Assembly (NCBI GenBank): GCA_036377595.1
Contig: DASUYB010000057.1
Span: forward strand, 22,800 to 86,799
DNA: 64,000 nucleotides
Direction: 5' to 3'
Source of the DNA: Longimicrobium sp.
GTDB taxonomy: Bacteria > Gemmatimonadota > Gemmatimonadetes > Longimicrobiales > Longimicrobiaceae
The notes beneath the pieces are model-generated. The model searched no databases. It was given only the letters and a program-made list of their open reading frames with translations, and was not told the origin of the DNA. Of the stretch, positions 16,998 through 25,621 are shown piece after piece; position 1 is the first letter of the stretch; every line of letters starts with the position of its first letter. The position numbers were made by a program, and so were the translations under genes.

Positions 16998-17179
16998 GGC
17001 GCGCGCGGAGGCGGGGCCCCGGTCCCGGGTCTCGAGCGCCGGACCGGCGCCCGGAGACCGGGATCCGGTCCGGAAAGACCGAGGGCTCCGCGATGCCGGT
17101 CATCGGCGCTGCACCCCCGTCCGCCGTCCTCCGCCGTTCGCGGGGGGCGGCGGCGGGCACCCGACCTCCAGGAGGACGC

Positions 17180-18145
17180 ATGGACGAGGAACTGCGGACC
17201 GATTTCGCCGGCGAGGGCGCGCTGGCCGGGGCCAGGCTGGCCGAGGTGGCGCTGTACGTGCGCGACCTTTCCGCCTCGCGGGCCTTCTACGAGGAGGTGC
17301 TGGGGCTGGAGCCGGCGGACGCGGACAGCCACTCGGCGGCCTACGCCACCGGCCCGGCCCGGCTGCGCCTGCGCGCGGCCGACGACGAGGCGGTGACGCT
17401 GGCCGACGCCGATCCCTCGGCCGACCTGACCTTCCTGGTGTCCGACCTCGACGGGGTGCGCAACGCGCTGGCCGCGCGCGGGGTGGCGTTCGCCGACACG
17501 ATGCGCTACGTGATCGGCGCCACCACGGGGTTCCACGACCCCGACGGGCACCGCATCTCGCTGTACGAGCCCTCGGCCACGGCCATGACCTGGCCCAGCG
17601 GCGAGAAGATCAAGGAGCTCGTGCGCGCCGTCGGAAAGGACCCGGCGGCGTTCGGGACGGGCGCCCAGGGAGGCGCGCCGGCGCCGGCGGGGCTGGGCGG
17701 GAGCGAGCTGGTGTACCTCTTCCTCTTCGTTCCCGACGCCGACCAGGCGATGGAGTTCTACCACTCCGTGCTGGGGCTTCCCTACCTGGAGTGCCGGGCG
17801 TGCCGGCGCGGCTCCACCGAGCACCAGCAGGGCGTGGTGAAGTACGACGCCGGCGGGCTGATGCTGACCACCCACCTCTTCGAGGGCCCCGAGGCCGAGG
17901 CCGCGGGGGCGCTGACCGCGGCGCAGATGAAGGGGCTGGCCCCGGTGTTCCAGGTGCCCGACGTGGCGCGGGCCGCGGCGGCGCTGGCGGCGCGCGGGGT
18001 GCGCACCGGCCGCGTGGTGACGTCGGCGGCGGAGCGCAGCGCGCGCTTCGAGGATCCCTTCGGCCGCGTGTTCCACCTGCGGGAGACCCTGCCGGAGACG
18101 GCGGAGCCCCGGGCCGGGGCACGCGCCGCGGCCGGGGCGCGCTGA
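17180..18145 (+). CDS. Two-domain VOC family protein
   Basis: This is a 321-residue protein of two VOC modules. Module 1 (about residues 18-135) has EVALYVRDLSASRAFYEEVL and GHRISLYEPSATA. Module 2 (about 170-305) has ELVYLFLFVPDADQAMEFYH, GVVKYDAGGLMLTTHLFE and FEDPFGRVFHLRE. It is the closest relative in the window to the gene at the left edge: the second modules share VVKYD(A/T)GG and the KG(L/V)APVF segment. The ribosome-binding site is AGGAGG, 6 nt before ATG. The stop codon directly abuts the ATG of the racemase-like gene, so the two are translationally linked. Either enzymatic tailoring or drug binding is possible. Confidence 0.82.
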   Translation: MDEELRTDFAGEGALAGARLAEVALYVRDLSASRAFYEEVLGLEPADADSHSAAYATGPARLRLRAADDEAVTLADADPSADLTFLVSDLDGVRNALAARGVAFADTMRYVIGATTGFHDPDGHRISLYEPSATAMTWPSGEKIKELVRAVGKDPAAFGTGAQGGAPAPAGLGGSELVYLFLFVPDADQAMEFYHSVLGLPYLECRACRRGSTEHQQGVVKYDAGGLMLTTHLFEGPEAEAAGALTAAQMKGLAPVFQVPDVARAAAALAARGVRTGRVVTSAAERSARFEDPFGRVFHLRETLPETAEPRAGARAAAGAR

Positions 18146-18943
18146 ATGGGCGCGTTCCCCCGGTTGCGGCGGATGGGCGTGCTGGGCGGCCTGGGTCCGC
18201 AGGCCACCATGGAGTTCGAGGCGCGGGTGCACGCCGTCTCGCGTACGCTGCTTCCATCCCGGAAAAGCGGCGGCTATCCCCCGATGGCCGTCCTCTACTA
18301 TCGACACACTCCCTTCCTCTTGGATTGCGACCTGCGCGTCGCCCTTCCTCCGCGGCCGCACCCGCGCCTCCTCGAGGCCGCCCGCTCGCTGCGCCCCCTG
18401 GCCGACTTCCTGGTGATCCCGGCGAACGCCCCGCACCTCTTCCACGCGGAGATCGAGGAGGCGTTTGGCGGGCCGCTGGTGAGCATGGTGGAAGCGACGC
18501 TCGCCGAGGTGGAGCGGCGCGGGTGGACGCGGGTGGGGGTGCTGGGGCTGGGCGAGCCGCGCGTGTACCTGGACCCGCTCGGCGCGCGCGGCGTGGACGC
18601 GCTGTCGCTTCCGCCGGAGGGCCGCGCCGCGCTGGACGCGGCGATCTTCGCCACCATGGAGGGGGGGGCGGAGCCGCAGTCGCGCCGCGCCGCGCTCGAC
18701 GCCGTGGCGTGGCTCCGCGCGCGGGGCGCCGACGGGATCATCCCCGGGTGCACCGAGGTGCCGCTCCTGCTGGGCGAGGCGGCGGGCGCGCCCGACTTGG
18801 TGGACCCGCTCCAGCTCCTGGCCGAGGCGGCGGTGCGCTACGCCATCCCCGACGAGTGGCGGCCGGACCCGGAGACCGACGCGGCCCTCTCCACGCCGGC
18901 GCCGGCGGAGCGGGCGTCCTCCGGGGCCGCGGCGCCGGCCTGA
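18146..18943 (+). CDS. Aspartate/glutamate racemase superfamily protein with one catalytic Cys missing
   Basis: This 265-residue protein shows the two-domain Asp/Glu/hydantoin racemase fold, with an N-terminal MGVLGGLGPQATMEFEARV typical of aspartate racemases. The second active-site Cys is present in GIIPGCTEVPLLL (about residue 200). The first, expected in a (C/T)NTAH-type motif, is Ala in VIPANAPHLF (about residue 93). Single-Cys members include arylmalonate decarboxylase, and others with a first-position Thr act on one enantiomer only. A two-base racemase is therefore unlikely; decarboxylase, isomerase or lyase activity fits better. It abuts the VOC gene with no spacing and is followed by about 200 bp of non-coding sequence. 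The C-terminal about 30 residues are Ala/Pro/Ser-rich and probably disordered. Confidence 0.75.
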   Translation: MGAFPRLRRMGVLGGLGPQATMEFEARVHAVSRTLLPSRKSGGYPPMAVLYYRHTPFLLDCDLRVALPPRPHPRLLEAARSLRPLADFLVIPANAPHLFHAEIEEAFGGPLVSMVEATLAEVERRGWTRVGVLGLGEPRVYLDPLGARGVDALSLPPEGRAALDAAIFATMEGGAEPQSRRAALDAVAWLRARGADGIIPGCTEVPLLLGEAAGAPDLVDPLQLLAEAAVRYAIPDEWRPDPETDAALSTPAPAERASSGAAAPA

Positions 18944-19148
18944 CCGCGCGCGCCGGCCCGGCGAATCGCATCGCCCCGGTCGCGACCGCCATCGCCGTCG
19001 ATCTCATCCTTACGACGACCGGGATGGCCGCTCTGGCGCGTTCGCCCTCGCCCGCATAGCATGGACCGGCCGGTCCGGACGGACCGCGCGGACGGGCGCT
19101 GAGCTCCCCGTCCCTGCCGCTCTTCACCCGGTTTCGCGGAGGTGCGGG

Positions 19149-19673
19149 ATGGCCGCAACGCTTGGCCCGGACGAGGTCTTCCGCACGCTGTTCGAGTACT
19201 GCGGCGCCAAGCCGGGCGCCGTGGTGGACCACCCCTGGGGCGAGGTCGTGTTCAAGGTGAAGAAGAAGATCTTCGCCTACATCGGCCGCCCGGGAGAATC
19301 GTCGGGGGTGACGGTGAAGCCCGCGCCCGAGGAGCTGGATGCGCTGCTGGCGCGCCCGAACGTGCAGCTGGCGCACTACATCGGGCGCTTCGGCTGGGTG
19401 AACGTGTCCATCCACGACCAGGCGTCGATGAAGCTGGCGCTGCGCCTGGTGGACGAGACCTACGAGCAGATCGCGCACGGGAAGAAGGGCGGGGCGCGCA
19501 AGGCCGCGTCCCCGTCGGCCGCCGGAGAGACGCCGCCGCCCGCCGCGAAGAAGAGCGCCTCGAAGGAGGCTCCCGCGAAGAAGGAAGGCGCCGCGAAGAA
19601 GGAGGCTGCCGCGAAGGCGGGCGGGGCAAAGAAGCCCGCCGGGGGGAAGAAACCGGCTGCGGGATCTGCGTAG
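19149..19673 (+). CDS. MmcQ/YjbR-like domain with a lysine/alanine-rich histone-H1-like tail
   Basis: This is a 174-residue protein. Residues 1-115 look like a MmcQ/YjbR (CyaY-like) domain with WGEVVFKVKKKIFAYIGRP and a terminal helix with LRLVDETYEQIAHGKK. Residues 115-174 are a low-complexity tail of Lys, Ala and Pro (AAKKSASKEAPAKKEGAAKK) resembling bacterial histone-H1/AlgR3-like DNA-binding tails. The domain alone is common and often called DNA-binding; the tail would add nonspecific nucleic-acid affinity. ATG 19149 follows GCGGAGGTGCGGG. It is the last + strand gene before the convergent enediyne operon and may be a host housekeeping gene marking the edge of the accessory genes. Confidence 0.75.
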   Translation: MAATLGPDEVFRTLFEYCGAKPGAVVDHPWGEVVFKVKKKIFAYIGRPGESSGVTVKPAPEELDALLARPNVQLAHYIGRFGWVNVSIHDQASMKLALRLVDETYEQIAHGKKGGARKAASPSAAGETPPPAAKKSASKEAPAKKEGAAKKEAAAKAGGAKKPAGGKKPAAGSA

Positions 19674-20153
19674 ATCACACGATCGATCCCCATTGGGGGA
19701 CTCTGTCGTCCCGGGCGGCGCCGGCTCCGCTCGGGACGACGCGTCTTTCATTTGATCTGATTCGTATCGAACCCGAAAGTTCCGGATCTCATGAGGAGAC
19801 GCGGAGAACTCATCCCCGGCATCGATACCAGTTCCGGATTGATGTCATCCCGAAGGCGCTGAACCGACGCCTCGTTACGCTCCGAACCCTGGCGCCTGAG
19901 GGATCTGTGGCATGCTTCCGAGCCAAAGACCGCCTGTCTCTCCCAGAGCCGATCACAGGAATCCGAGCGAGCGGCCGCCTGCCGCTCGGATGCGGATCAT
20001 AGATTCCTCACGGTGCCGCCAATCATCCGTGCGGTGGAAAGGACGGTGCAGCGGCTCCGTTCGGAATGACATCCTCTCGAGGGAATCGCACAGTTCGTCA
20101 TCTCCGCGCCCTCCGCGTCTCCGCGTGAGACAATCTTTTCCCGGGCTGGGATG

Positions 20154-20327
20154 ATACCAACTCCGGGTGAAGAATTGGTGCGACCCAGCCAATCCCGTGC
20201 TGCCGCGATGATAGATCCTTCGGCCTGCAAACGCTGGCACAGACGCTGATTACGGTCTTACCGGCCTCAGGATGACGTCAGCGTGGGGATCGGTCCGGGT
20301 GCTTCAACCCAATTGCCGGATTGGGAT
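20154..20327 (+). repeat. Dispersed MITE-like element, family A, copy 2
   Basis: About 174 bp matching the reverse complement of 3444-3616. Shared blocks include TTCGGCCTGCAAACGC, CACAGACGCTGATTACGGTC and CCGGCCTCAGGATGACGTCA. Ends are ATACCAACTCCGGGTG and CCGGATTGGGAT. Confidence 0.75.
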
Positions 20328-20337
20328 GAGAACAGAT

Positions 20338-20371
20338 ACGGAGGCACGGGGAGAGTTCTCCGTGCCTCCGT
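20338..20371 (-). terminator. Strong hairpin ending the - strand operon
   Basis: ACGGAGGCACGG pairs perfectly with CCGTGCCTCCGT across a 10-nt loop, 30 nt beyond the stop of the - strand CoA-transferase gene. No clear U-run is seen on either side, so it may act with Rho or simply stabilise the mRNA end. Confidence 0.55.
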
Positions 20372-20402
20372 GTGACGAGATCGCGGTACCCGCGGCTGCG
20401 GG

Positions 20403-22313
20403 TCAGCCGGCGAAGCGCCACGGCGCGGCGGGAACGCGGGCACCGGTGGCGGCCTCTTCCAGCAGCCCCGCCATGCGCGGGTCGCCGGGAACGTCGGCCA
20501 GGTCGGCGCACACCGCCGTCGCCGCGACCCCCACCTCGCCGAGCCGGCGCTCCCACTCGGCGGCCGTGCGGCCGCGCAGCTGCGTGGCGATGCGCTCCTG
20601 GAGGCGCTCGGGCGGCCCGTCGGCCCGCGCGCCGCACACCGCGGCCGCGCTGCGCAGCGCCGCCGGCTCCGCCGCCTCCACCAGCAGGAACCCGTCGGCC
20701 GTCTCCACCGGCTGGTCCAGCGGCCCCCACACCGGCCGGCCCATCCGCCGCCCCCGCTCGTCGCCCGTGGCGATCCCCGCCAGGACGTGGGCCTGCAGCA
20801 GCGTGGCCGCCCCGAGCAGCGAGGTGTCGACCCGGCACCCGCGCCCCGTACGCTCGCGCAGGTAGAGGCCCGCGAGGATCCCCTCGCAGGCCAGCAGGCC
20901 GCCCATGATGTCCACGTACGCCATGCGCGAGGGCGCCGGCGGCTCGCCCTCGGGCGTGATCCCCTCGGCGCACCCGGAGTACGCCTGCACCAGGAAGTCG
21001 CCCGCGATCAGGTCGCTCTCGGGCCCCCACCCCGAGGCGTAGGCGTACACCAGCCCGGGGTTGCGGCGGGCCAGGTCGGCCGAATCGAGCCCCAGCCTGG
21101 CCGCCCGCCCCGGGCGCCAGTTGTGGAGGCAGACGTCGGCGCCGGCCGCCAGCTCGGCCAGCCGCTCCCGCCCCTGGGGCGACTTGTAGTCGACCTCCTC
21201 CACCTCCTTGCCGCGGTTGTACGCCAGGTAGGCGGAATGGAGCGACTTCAGCGGCGCCACCCGCCCGATGTCGCCCCCCGGCCGCTCGACCTTCACCACG
21301 TGCGCCCCCAGCAGGCGCAGCAGGTGCCCCGCCAGCGGGCCCTGCAGCCGCGTGGTGACGTCGATCACCCGCATCCCCGCGAGCGGCGCGCCCCCGGCGG
21401 GCGGCGCGGCGGCCGCCGCCTCGCGGCGGCCGCCCGGAACGATCGACCAGGGGTCGGCCGCGCCCCGCCCCAGCGAGTCCAGCACCTCGGGATAGCCGCG
21501 GACGCGCCGCACCACCGCCCCCGACGCGGCCGCCGCGGCGTGCACGTCGTCGAGCGTGCGGCCCGCGGCCGCGCGGTGCAGCGCCCGGGGAAGGAGGCAG
21601 CGCGCGCTCAGGTAGCGGAAGACGTAGGTGGGCCACGCGGCCTGGACCTCGGCGCGGTCGGCGCCCAGCTGGGTCCAGAACGCCTCCCACACGTCGGGGG
21701 TGAGCGCCTCCAACTCCACCGCGTGCCCGTCGGCGGTGAGGAAGGGGGGTGCGGGGCGGGCGTCGGGCGAGCGCCGGAGCGCCTCGTCGGCGGTGCGGCG
21801 CAGCCACGGGTCGCCGCTGGTGGCGATGGCCAGGTGGTGCGACAGGAGGATCAGCGCGCCCTGCAGCACGGAGGTCTCCACGCCGCGGACGGCGAGCCCG
21901 CGCTGGCGGGCGATCAGCGCGGCCAGCACCCCCTGCGCGGCGATGACCCCCGCGGCCGCCGACGCCACCTCGAGCCCCAGGCGCCGGGGACGTCCCCGGT
22001 CGCGCCCGTGCACCGCCATCACCCCCGAAACCGCCTGCACCAGCGGCTCGGAGCGGGGCTCCGGCCCGTCCCCCGGCGCGGGGGGCGCCCAGCGCAGCGT
22101 GCAGCGAACGCCCTCGCCGCCGGCGGTGGGGCGCACCTCCAGCTCGCCCGCCAGCGCCGGGTCGCCGCCGGCCCGCTCCTCGCGCCGGGCGCCCAGCCGC
22201 GCCAGATGGGCGGCGCAGATCCGGGCCGGGAGCGCGTCACCCGCGGCGGCCACGGCCAAGTCGCCCAGCAGGGGGGGAACGGAAGCGGAGCGGGGCGATT
22301 CGGTCAGGAGCAT
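20403..22313 (-). CDS. Fused double-domain CoA-transferase family III (CaiB/BaiF)
   Basis: This is a 636-residue protein made of two class III CoA-transferase halves. The C-terminal half (about residues 310-630) is complete. It has RVIDVTTRLQGPLAGHLLRL, VVKVERPGGD, DVCLHNWRPG and the catalytic Asp468 in AYVDIMGGLLACEG. The N-terminal half keeps a shorter core (LGLEVASAAAGVIAAQGVLA… VETSVLQGALILLSHH) without an evident catalytic Asp, so only one site is probably active. Most family members are single-domain dimers of about 400 residues; this looks like an internally fused, asymmetric form. ATG 22313 follows GGGAGGA. It lies 226 bp downstream of the acyl-AMP ligase gene on the same strand, and the two could deliver an acyl-CoA substrate (starter or side chain) to the pathway. 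Confidence 0.8.
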   Translation of the reverse strand: MLLTESPRSASVPPLLGDLAVAAAGDALPARICAAHLARLGARREERAGGDPALAGELEVRPTAGGEGVRCTLRWAPPAPGDGPEPRSEPLVQAVSGVMAVHGRDRGRPRRLGLEVASAAAGVIAAQGVLAALIARQRGLAVRGVETSVLQGALILLSHHLAIATSGDPWLRRTADEALRRSPDARPAPPFLTADGHAVELEALTPDVWEAFWTQLGADRAEVQAAWPTYVFRYLSARCLLPRALHRAAAGRTLDDVHAAAAASGAVVRRVRGYPEVLDSLGRGAADPWSIVPGGRREAAAAAPPAGGAPLAGMRVIDVTTRLQGPLAGHLLRLLGAHVVKVERPGGDIGRVAPLKSLHSAYLAYNRGKEVEEVDYKSPQGRERLAELAAGADVCLHNWRPGRAARLGLDSADLARRNPGLVYAYASGWGPESDLIAGDFLVQAYSGCAEGITPEGEPPAPSRMAYVDIMGGLLACEGILAGLYLRERTGRGCRVDTSLLGAATLLQAHVLAGIATGDERGRRMGRPVWGPLDQPVETADGFLLVEAAEPAALRSAAAVCGARADGPPERLQERIATQLRGRTAAEWERRLGEVGVAATAVCADLADVPGDPRMAGLLEEAATGARVPAAPWRFAG

Positions 22314-22539
22314 GCCGTCCTCCCATGGAGCGGGTGCGGGCCCGTGCCGGGTCCGCGGAGGAGTGGTTCGAAGCGGATCCATCCACCCGGCGTCCGCCGC
22401 GGCGGGGACGGCGGACGCCCGCGGGGCGGGGACGCCGTCCGCCCTTTCGCGACGCGCACCGATCGTCGCCCCGCCGCGCCCGGTACCTCCACCGGGATCA
22501 CGTCGTCGCTGCCGCCGGGACTGGCGTCCCCCGGCGCGG

Positions 22540-24090
22540 TCAGGCCGGAACGGGGCGTCCCCGGGCCTCCACCTGGCCGCGGAGCGCGGGGAGGTCCACC
22601 TTGCCCAGCGGCGTGCGGGGGATCTGGTCCAGCAGGCACAGCTCGCGCGGGAGCTTGTGCGGCGCCAGCGCGCCGCCCAGCTCCGCGCGCAGCGCCTCGA
22701 GGGAGGGCTCGGCGCCGGGCTCGGGCACCACGCAGGCGCACACCGTCTCGCCGTAGACCGCGTGGGGAAGCCCCAGCACCGCCGCGTCGCGGACGCCGGG
22801 GCAGCGCAGGAGCGCGCCCTCCACCTCCACCGGGTCCACCTTCAGGCCGCCGCTGTTGATCTGGTGCTTGATCCTCCCCAGCACGTACAGCCGCCCCTCG
22901 TCGTCCAACCGGCCCAGGTCGCCGGAGTGGTACCACCCGTCCGCGACGGGCGCGGGGTCGCCCCAGTAGCGGACGGGGAAGAACGCGCGCGAGAAGGCGA
23001 TCTCGCCCACCTCGCCCGGCGGCAGGGGCTCGCGCCCGGGGCCCAGGACGGCCACCGAGCCCGGCGAGGGACGCCCCACCGAGCCGCGCAGCACGTCGTC
23101 GCGGTCGGTGGTCACCACCCCCACCCCCTCGCTGGACCCGTACATCAGCATGAACTCCATCCCCAGCTCGTCGTAGACGGCGCGCAGGAGCGCGGGCGGG
23201 AACGAGGCGGCGCTCCCGATCCCCATCCGCAGCGTGCGCAGGTCGTGGCGGGCGGGGTCGCGGCGGTCCAGCAGGAGGCGGAAGTGCGCGGCCGAGCCGC
23301 TCACCACCGTCACCCCCTCCTCGGTGATCCGGCGGAGCGCCTCGGCGGCGTCGAAGCGCTCGAGGAGCACCAGCCGCCCCCCGGTGGACAGGGCGCTCAT
23401 GGCCATCATCATCCCGAAGCCATGCGAGAGCGGGAGGTACGCCAGGTGCACGTCGCCGGGCCCGAAGCCGAGGCGGTCGGCCAGCCGGCGCCAGCGCATC
23501 CGCAGGTTGCCGTGCGTGCTCACCGGCGCCTTGGGCCGCCCCGTGGTTCCCGAGGTCACGAAGATGGCGGCGGGGTCGGCGGGGTCGGGGCCGTCGGGAA
23601 CCTCGATCCCCCGCTCGCCGCCGGCCTCGCAGGCGGCGATCACGGCGGAGAGGCGGACGCACCCCTCGGGCGGGGCCAGGCCGCCCACCACCAGGACGCG
23701 GAGCCCGGGGCGCGCCGCGCGGAGCTCGTCCAGCGCCGCGAAGGGGTCGCCCGCGCCGGCCGCCGGCTCGAAGACCAGCGCCGAGGCGCCGGTGAGCTCC
23801 ACCAGCGCCGAGAGCTCGGCCGCGGTGAGGCCGTGGTCGGCCCCCACGTGCACGGCCCCGGCGGTCCACGCCGCGCCCGCGGCCACCAGGAGCTCGGGGC
23901 GGTTGGAGAGCGGGCACAGCACGCGGTCGCCCGCCCCGATCCCCAGGTCGCGGTACAGCGCCGCCACCGCCGTGATCGCGTCGCCCAGCTGGGCGTAGGT
24001 GGTGCGCCGGCCGCCATGGACCAGCGCGGTCCGCTGCGGCCAGCGGATCCACGCGCCGTGCAGCGCGCCGGCCAGGGTTTCCGGGTTCAT
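22540..24090 (-). CDS. Acyl-/aryl-AMP ligase (class I adenylate-forming enzyme)
   Basis: This is a 516-residue member of the acyl-CoA synthetase/NRPS adenylation superfamily. The P-loop is FVTSGTTGRPKAPVSTHG. An aromatic/acid-binding segment MLMYGSSEGVG is followed by the ATP-binding SGDLGRLDDEGRLYVLGR, the hinge and the SGGLKVDPVEVE stretch. The C-terminal catalytic Lys is in RTPLGKVDLP. No carrier domain is attached, so the product is a free acyl-AMP or acyl-CoA. The start overlaps the upstream UbiB-like gene by 4 nt, indicating coupling. In enediyne loci such ligases activate aromatic or amino-acid side chains for attachment, often with a partner acyltransferase or CoA-transferase like the one downstream. 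The substrate cannot be read from the sequence alone. Confidence 0.88.
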   Translation of the reverse strand: MNPETLAGALHGAWIRWPQRTALVHGGRRTTYAQLGDAITAVAALYRDLGIGAGDRVLCPLSNRPELLVAAGAAWTAGAVHVGADHGLTAAELSALVELTGASALVFEPAAGAGDPFAALDELRAARPGLRVLVVGGLAPPEGCVRLSAVIAACEAGGERGIEVPDGPDPADPAAIFVTSGTTGRPKAPVSTHGNLRMRWRRLADRLGFGPGDVHLAYLPLSHGFGMMMAMSALSTGGRLVLLERFDAAEALRRITEEGVTVVSGSAAHFRLLLDRRDPARHDLRTLRMGIGSAASFPPALLRAVYDELGMEFMLMYGSSEGVGVVTTDRDDVLRGSVGRPSPGSVAVLGPGREPLPPGEVGEIAFSRAFFPVRYWGDPAPVADGWYHSGDLGRLDDEGRLYVLGRIKHQINSGGLKVDPVEVEGALLRCPGVRDAAVLGLPHAVYGETVCACVVPEPGAEPSLEALRAELGGALAPHKLPRELCLLDQIPRTPLGKVDLPALRGQVEARGRPVPA

Positions 24091-25607
24091 CGTGCGCTTC
24101 GCTCCATGGCTGCGGGGTGCGGGACGTTCTCCACGGATAGCGGCGGAGGGGCGCCCGGCATTCTCCCTGGTTGCGCGTTTGGCCGCGGCGCGCCGGTGAC
24201 CGGCGGCAGCTGCTCGGTGAAGGGAGGCGTTTCGTCGGTGTAGGGGAGGGGGACCGGCGGCATGGCGGTGAGCCCGCGCGGCACCGCGGCGTCGTCGATG
24301 CGCGCCTGCTCCATGTCTTCGCGCAGCCCGGGGCGGGCGAAGCGGGCCGCGGCCGCCGCGGGGACCACGAAGGGGCGCGCCTCGCGCTGGAAGTCCAGCC
24401 CGGGGTCTTCGTCGTTCACGATCCCCTCCAGCACCAGCAGCGCCAGGATCGGCATCACGAAGGCGCTGGTGCCGCGCAGGCCGTGCCTCGCCTGGATGTC
24501 GAACAGGCGCCCCACGAAGCCGGCCACCCGGAACTCGCGGGCCGGCACGCGCGACACGCGGTCGACCAGCGCGGCGATCTCGGCCTCGAAGGCGCCGTAG
24601 GCCAGCCCGGGGGGCACGGAGACGGCCATCTCGCGGGTGATCCGCGCGCAGCGGACGCCGTCGCCGGTGGCCAGCGCCAGGAAGAACTCCGCGAACTTCG
24701 CCCGCGCGTACGGGGCCGTCTCGGCCACGAAGCCGAAGTCCAGGAGCGCGGCGCGCCCGCCGTCCAGGAAGGCCAGGTTGCCGCGGTGCATGTCGCAGTG
24801 GATGCACCCCTCCTCGAAGATCATCCGGTAGAGCGCGCGCACCGCCGAGCGGAGGGCGGCGCGCCGGTCGCCGGTGCCGCGGGCCGGATGCCCCCGGAAG
24901 CCCTCGACGAACTCCATGGTCAGGATCGACGCGCTGCTCAGCTCGTCGACCAGCGCGGGCACCACCACCCCCGGCTCGGCGGCCAGCGCGGCGCGGAGCC
25001 GGCGGCTGGCGGCCGCCTCGGCGCGGAAGTCGAGCTGGCGCTCCAGGCAGGCGCAGAGGTCGTCGACCGCGGCCCGGAGAGGAACCGGCCGGAGCGGCGG
25101 GAGGCGGGCGGCCCACCGGGCGCCCAGCCGCAGGAGGCGCAGGTCGGCCTCCATGCGGCGCGCCACGTCGGGGCGCCGCACCTTGACCGCCACCACCCGC
25201 CCGTCGCGGAGCCGCCCGCGGTAGACGGTGGCGATGCTCGCGCTGGCCACCGGCGCGGGATCGAGCTCCTCGAAGGCCGCGCCGAGCCGGGTGCCCAGCT
25301 CCTCGCGGAAGAGCCGGGGGACCACGTGGAAGGGCCCGGGGGGAAGCCGGTCCTGCAGGCGCGCCAGGTGACGGATGGCGTCGTCGCTCAGCAGGTCGCG
25401 GCGGGTGCCCAGGAGCTGGCCGAGCTTGATGTACGTGGGCCCCAGCGCCTCGAACAGCTCCGCCAGCGTGCGCCCCGCGATGCTCGCGCGCGGTTCGCCG
25501 CTCCGCCCCAGCCCGGCGGCCGCCAGCCGGGCTCCCAGCCGCGCGGCCGCGGCCAGGCCGTGCCCGGCCAGCGCGAGCGCGCGGAGCGCGGGCGCCAGTC
25601 TCCCCAT
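24087..25607 (-). CDS. UbiB/ABC1/AarF family atypical kinase-like protein
   Basis: This 506-residue protein carries the UbiB hallmarks. The KxGQ-type motif is TYIKLGQLLGTRRDLLS (about residues 60-76). A nucleotide loop ASIATVYRGRLRDGRVVAVKV follows, then ILTMEFVEG, the catalytic-loop equivalent CIHCDMHRGNLAFL and the metal-binding LLDFGF. UbiB proteins are ATPases associated with quinone and other membrane isoprenoid lipids. The canonical C-terminal transmembrane anchor is not obvious, and the last about 70 residues are Pro-rich and unstructured. It is unusual in a polyketide locus. It is coupled to the acyl-AMP ligase by a 4-nt overlap and separated from the AraC gene by only 14 nt, so it is co-transcribed with pathway genes. 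A role in handling a hydrophobic intermediate is a guess. Confidence 0.85.
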   Translation of the reverse strand: MGRLAPALRALALAGHGLAAAARLGARLAAAGLGRSGEPRASIAGRTLAELFEALGPTYIKLGQLLGTRRDLLSDDAIRHLARLQDRLPPGPFHVVPRLFREELGTRLGAAFEELDPAPVASASIATVYRGRLRDGRVVAVKVRRPDVARRMEADLRLLRLGARWAARLPPLRPVPLRAAVDDLCACLERQLDFRAEAAASRRLRAALAAEPGVVVPALVDELSSASILTMEFVEGFRGHPARGTGDRRAALRSAVRALYRMIFEEGCIHCDMHRGNLAFLDGGRAALLDFGFVAETAPYARAKFAEFFLALATGDGVRCARITREMAVSVPPGLAYGAFEAEIAALVDRVSRVPAREFRVAGFVGRLFDIQARHGLRGTSAFVMPILALLVLEGIVNDEDPGLDFQREARPFVVPAAAAARFARPGLREDMEQARIDDAAVPRGLTAMPPVPLPYTDETPPFTEQLPPVTGAPRPNAQPGRMPGAPPPLSVENVPHPAAMERSAR

Positions 25608-25621
25608 GCGTCCCTCCCGGG

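Larger units (their letters stand above)
19674..20402. other. Convergent intergenic region filled with dispersed repeats
   Basis: No gene is supported. From about 19843 to 20012 it contains a degraded copy of repeat family B (TGTCATCCCGAAGGCGCTG…GGCGCCTGAGGGATCTGTGGC) that is also found at 42.8 kb. From 20154 to 20327 it contains repeat family A. A strong hairpin at 20338-20371 follows. Such repeat accumulation is typical of non-coding junctions between convergent genes. Confidence 0.75.
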
